NCBI RefSeq assembly: GCF_051014685.1
Contig: NW_027478521.1
Location: forward strand, 372,001-436,000
Length of the DNA: 64,000 bases
DNA from: Ptiloglossa arizonensis
Taxonomy: Eukaryota; Arthropoda; Insecta; Hymenoptera; Colletidae
Reading direction: 5' to 3'
Below are positions 61,701-64,000 of this stretch, piece by piece (the stretch's first letter is position 1; every line of letters begins with the position of its first letter). The notes beneath the pieces were generated by a model. The model ran no database searches. It saw only the letters and a program-made list of their open reading frames with translations, and had not been told where the DNA came from. A program made the translations under genes and the position numbers.

Positions 61701-64000
61701 AATTTTGAGTTTCTCAAGCGTTTCTTACTTCCAAACTGCCATATCTCGCGAACGGATTGACCAATCCGCAAAATTTCTGTTGCATCTGAAAGTAGAAACT
61801 CGCCCGATTACAACGGTAGGCGTACTTTTCCCCTACGCCGTTCTAGTTATTCGTTTCGAGCATCAGAACTGCGAAAATGTTGAGTTTCTCAAGCGTTTCT
61901 TACCTACAAACTGCCATATCTCGCGAACGGATTGACCAATCCGCAAAATTTCTGTTGCATCTGAAAGTAGAAACTCGCCCGATTACAGCGGTATGCGTAC
62001 TTTTCCCCTAGACCGTTCTAGTTATGCTTGTCGAGCATCAGAACTGCGAAAATTTTGAGTTTCTCAAGCGTTTCTTACTTCCAAACTGCCATATCTCGCG
62101 AACGGATTGACCAATCCGCAAAATTTCTGTTGCATCTGAAAGTAGAAACTCGCCCGCTTACAACGGTAGGCGTACTTTTCCCCTAGGCCGTTCTAGTTAT
62201 TCGTTTCGAGCATCAGAACTGCGAAAATTTTGAGTTTCTCAAGCGTTTCTTACCTCCAAACTGCCATATCTCGCGAACGGATTGACCAATCCGCAAAATT
62301 TCTGTTGCATCTGAAGGTAGAAACTCGCCCGATTACAACGGTATGCGTACGTTTCCCCAAGTCCGTTCTAGTTATTCGTTTCGAGCATTAGAACTGCGAA
62401 AATTTTGAGTTTCTCAAGCGTTTCTTACCTCCAAACTGCCATATCTCGCGAACGGATTGACCAATCCGCAAAATTTCTGTTGCATCTGAAAGTAGAAACT
62501 CGCCCGATTACAACGGTATGCGTACTTTTCCCCTAGGCCGTTCTAGTTATTCGTTTCGAGCATCAGAACTGCGAAAATGTTGAGTTTCTCAAGCGTTTCT
62601 TACCTACAAACTGCCATATCTCGCGAACGGATTGACCAATCCGCAAAATTTCTGTTGTATCTGAAAGTAGAAACTCGCCCGATTACAGCGGTATGCGTAC
62701 TTTTCCCCTAGACCGTTCTAGTTATGCTTGTCGAGCATCAGAACTGCGAAAATTTTGAGTTTCTCAAGCGTTTCTTACTTCCAAACTGCCATATCTCGCG
62801 AACGGATTGACCAATCCGCAAAATTTCTGTTGCATCTGAAAGTAGAAACTCGCCCGATTACAACGGTAGGCGTACTTTTCCCCTACGCCGTTCTAGTTAT
62901 TCGTTTCGAGCATCAGAACTGCGAAAATGTTGAGTTTCTCAAGCGTTTCTTACCTACAAACTGCCATATCTCGCGAACGGATTGACCAATCCGCAAAATT
63001 TCTGTTGCATCTGAAAGTAGAAACTCGCCCGATTACAGCGGTATGCGTACTTTTCCCCTAGACCGTTCTAGTTATGCTTGTCGAGCATCAGAACTGCGAA
63101 AATTTTGAGTTTCTCAAGCGTTTCTTACTTCCAAACTGCCATATCTCGCGAACGGATTGACCAATCCGCAAAATTTCTGTTGCATCTGAAAGTAGAAACT
63201 CGCCCGATTACAACGGTAGGCGTACTTTTCCCCTACGCCGTTCTAGTTATTCGTTTCGAGCATCAGAACTGCGAAAATGTTGAGTTTCTCAAGCGTTTCT
63301 TACCTACAAACTGCCATATCTCGCGAACGGATTGACCAATCCGCAAAATTTCTGTTGCATCTGAAAGTAGAAACTCGCCCGATTACAACGGTATGCGTAC
63401 TTTTCCCCTAGTCCGTTCTAGTTATTCGTTTCGAGCATCAGAACTGCGAAAATTTTGAGTTTCTCAAGCGTTTCTTACCTACAAACTGCCATATCTCGCG
63501 AACGGATTGACCAATCCGCAAAATTTCTGTTGCATCTGGAAGTAGAAATTCGCCCGATTACAACGGTATGCGTACTTTTCCCCTAGACCGTTCTAGTTAT
63601 GCTTTTCGAGCATCAGAACTGCGAAAATTTTGAGTTTCTCAAGCGTTTCTTACCTCCAAACTGCCATATCTCGCGAACGGATTGACCAATCCGCAAAATT
63701 TCTGTTGCATCTGAAAGTAGAAACTCGCCCGATTACAACGGTAGGTGTAGTGTTCCCCTAGGCCGTTCTGGTTATTCGTTTCGAGTATCAGAACTGTGAT
63801 AATTTTGAATTTCTCGACCGTTTCTTGCCTCCAAACTGCCATATCTCGCGAACGGATTGACCAATCCGCAAAATTTCTGTTGCATCTGAAAGTAGAAAGT
63901 CGCCCGATTACAACGGTATGCGTACTTTTCCCCTAGACCGTTCTAGTTATGCTTGTCGAGCATCAGAACTGCGAAAATTTTGAGTTTCTCAAGCGTTTCT
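58515..64000 (+). repeat. Large duplicated segment, copy 2, running off the window end
   Basis: Second copy of 48,020-53,505. It is still matching at the last base, so its true length and right limit are outside the window. It contains its own copy of the chimeric monomer and of one of the 1,574-bp units, so this duplication is younger than the 1,574-bp one. Confidence 0.88.

Larger units (their letters stand above)
1..64000 (+). repeat. 175-bp satellite DNA array, about 365.8 monomers, all head-to-tail
   Basis: The same unit recurs every 175 bases across the whole window; for example the 'caatccgcaa' phase starts at 1, 176 and 351, and is still found at 63,862. All copies read in the same orientation and I found no inversion and no unrelated insertion. 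Copies differ mostly by substitutions at a limited set of diagnostic positions, which define recurring variants. The monomer is about 44% G+C with 45 C and 32 G in the copy I counted. The unit is close to a nucleosome plus linker in length, as in many centromeric and pericentromeric satellites (established knowledge); the chromosomal location here is not shown by the sequence. I do not recognise the family. No gene, RNA gene or transposon interrupts the array. Confidence 0.98.

Noticed and set aside
1..64000. CRISPR array
   Set aside because: The repeating unit is 175 bp throughout with no separate unique spacers; units are contiguous and vary by point changes.
1..64000. Identification of the host species or a named satellite family
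   Set aside because: I do not recognise the monomer. Period, base content and CpG level only suggest a eukaryote with low CpG methylation; a database search of the 175-bp unit would be needed.

Overview
The window is a single uninterrupted satellite-DNA array. All 64,000 bases are head-to-tail copies, on one strand, of a monomer 175 bp long. Taking position 1 (start of the 'caatccgc' phase) as monomer start, the last full boundary is at 63,862, giving 365 monomers plus a 139-base partial copy. Between those points the length is 14 bases short of 365 x 175. The small indels I could locate (15 sites) sum to exactly -14. I find no protein-coding gene, RNA gene, transposon, CRISPR array or single-copy sequence.

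Organism: a eukaryote, judged from a long tandem array of nucleosome-length monomers with higher-order structure. The monomer is about 44% G+C. It has 13 CpG in 175 bp against about 8 expected from its base content, which fits a genome without heavy CpG methylation, such as many invertebrates (inference). I do not recognise the satellite family and cannot name the taxon. A centromeric or pericentromeric location is plausible but unproven.

Layout: many monomer variants (distinguished by diagnostic bases) are arranged in higher-order repeats (HORs). The recurring HOR period is 11 monomers, 1,925 bp. (1) 1-17,237: mixed HOR with variants recurring at 1,925 bp and other whole-monomer spacings, without net indels. 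(2) 17,238-25,287: a 4,025-bp (23-monomer) block present twice in tandem. (3) 25,288-26,946: a transition with a 348-bp pair carrying 2-base deletions. (4) 26,947 to about 35,490: the clearest 11-mer HOR, units of 1,925, 1,925, 1,400, 1,925 bp and a truncated unit. (5) about 34,373-43,200: blocks in order A-B-A'-X-B', copied at offsets 3,850 and 4,900 bp. (6) about 43,870-44,510: the most divergent monomers of the window, flanked by two copies of a ~0.77-kb block. (7) about 44,500-47,830: copies at offset 1,924 bp. (8) 47,678-50,825: a 1,574-bp tandem duplication with a visible chimeric junction monomer. (9) 48,020-53,505 recurs at 58,515-64,000 (offset 10,495 bp). (10) 53,506-58,514: further nested copies (offsets 2,274 and 1,924 bp) and a local 350-bp dimer.

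There is no gene system here. What deserves attention is the layered history of unequal exchange, the strict monomer length, a conserved 16-bp dyad at the monomer boundary, a variant class with its own inverted repeat, and the divergent monomer island.
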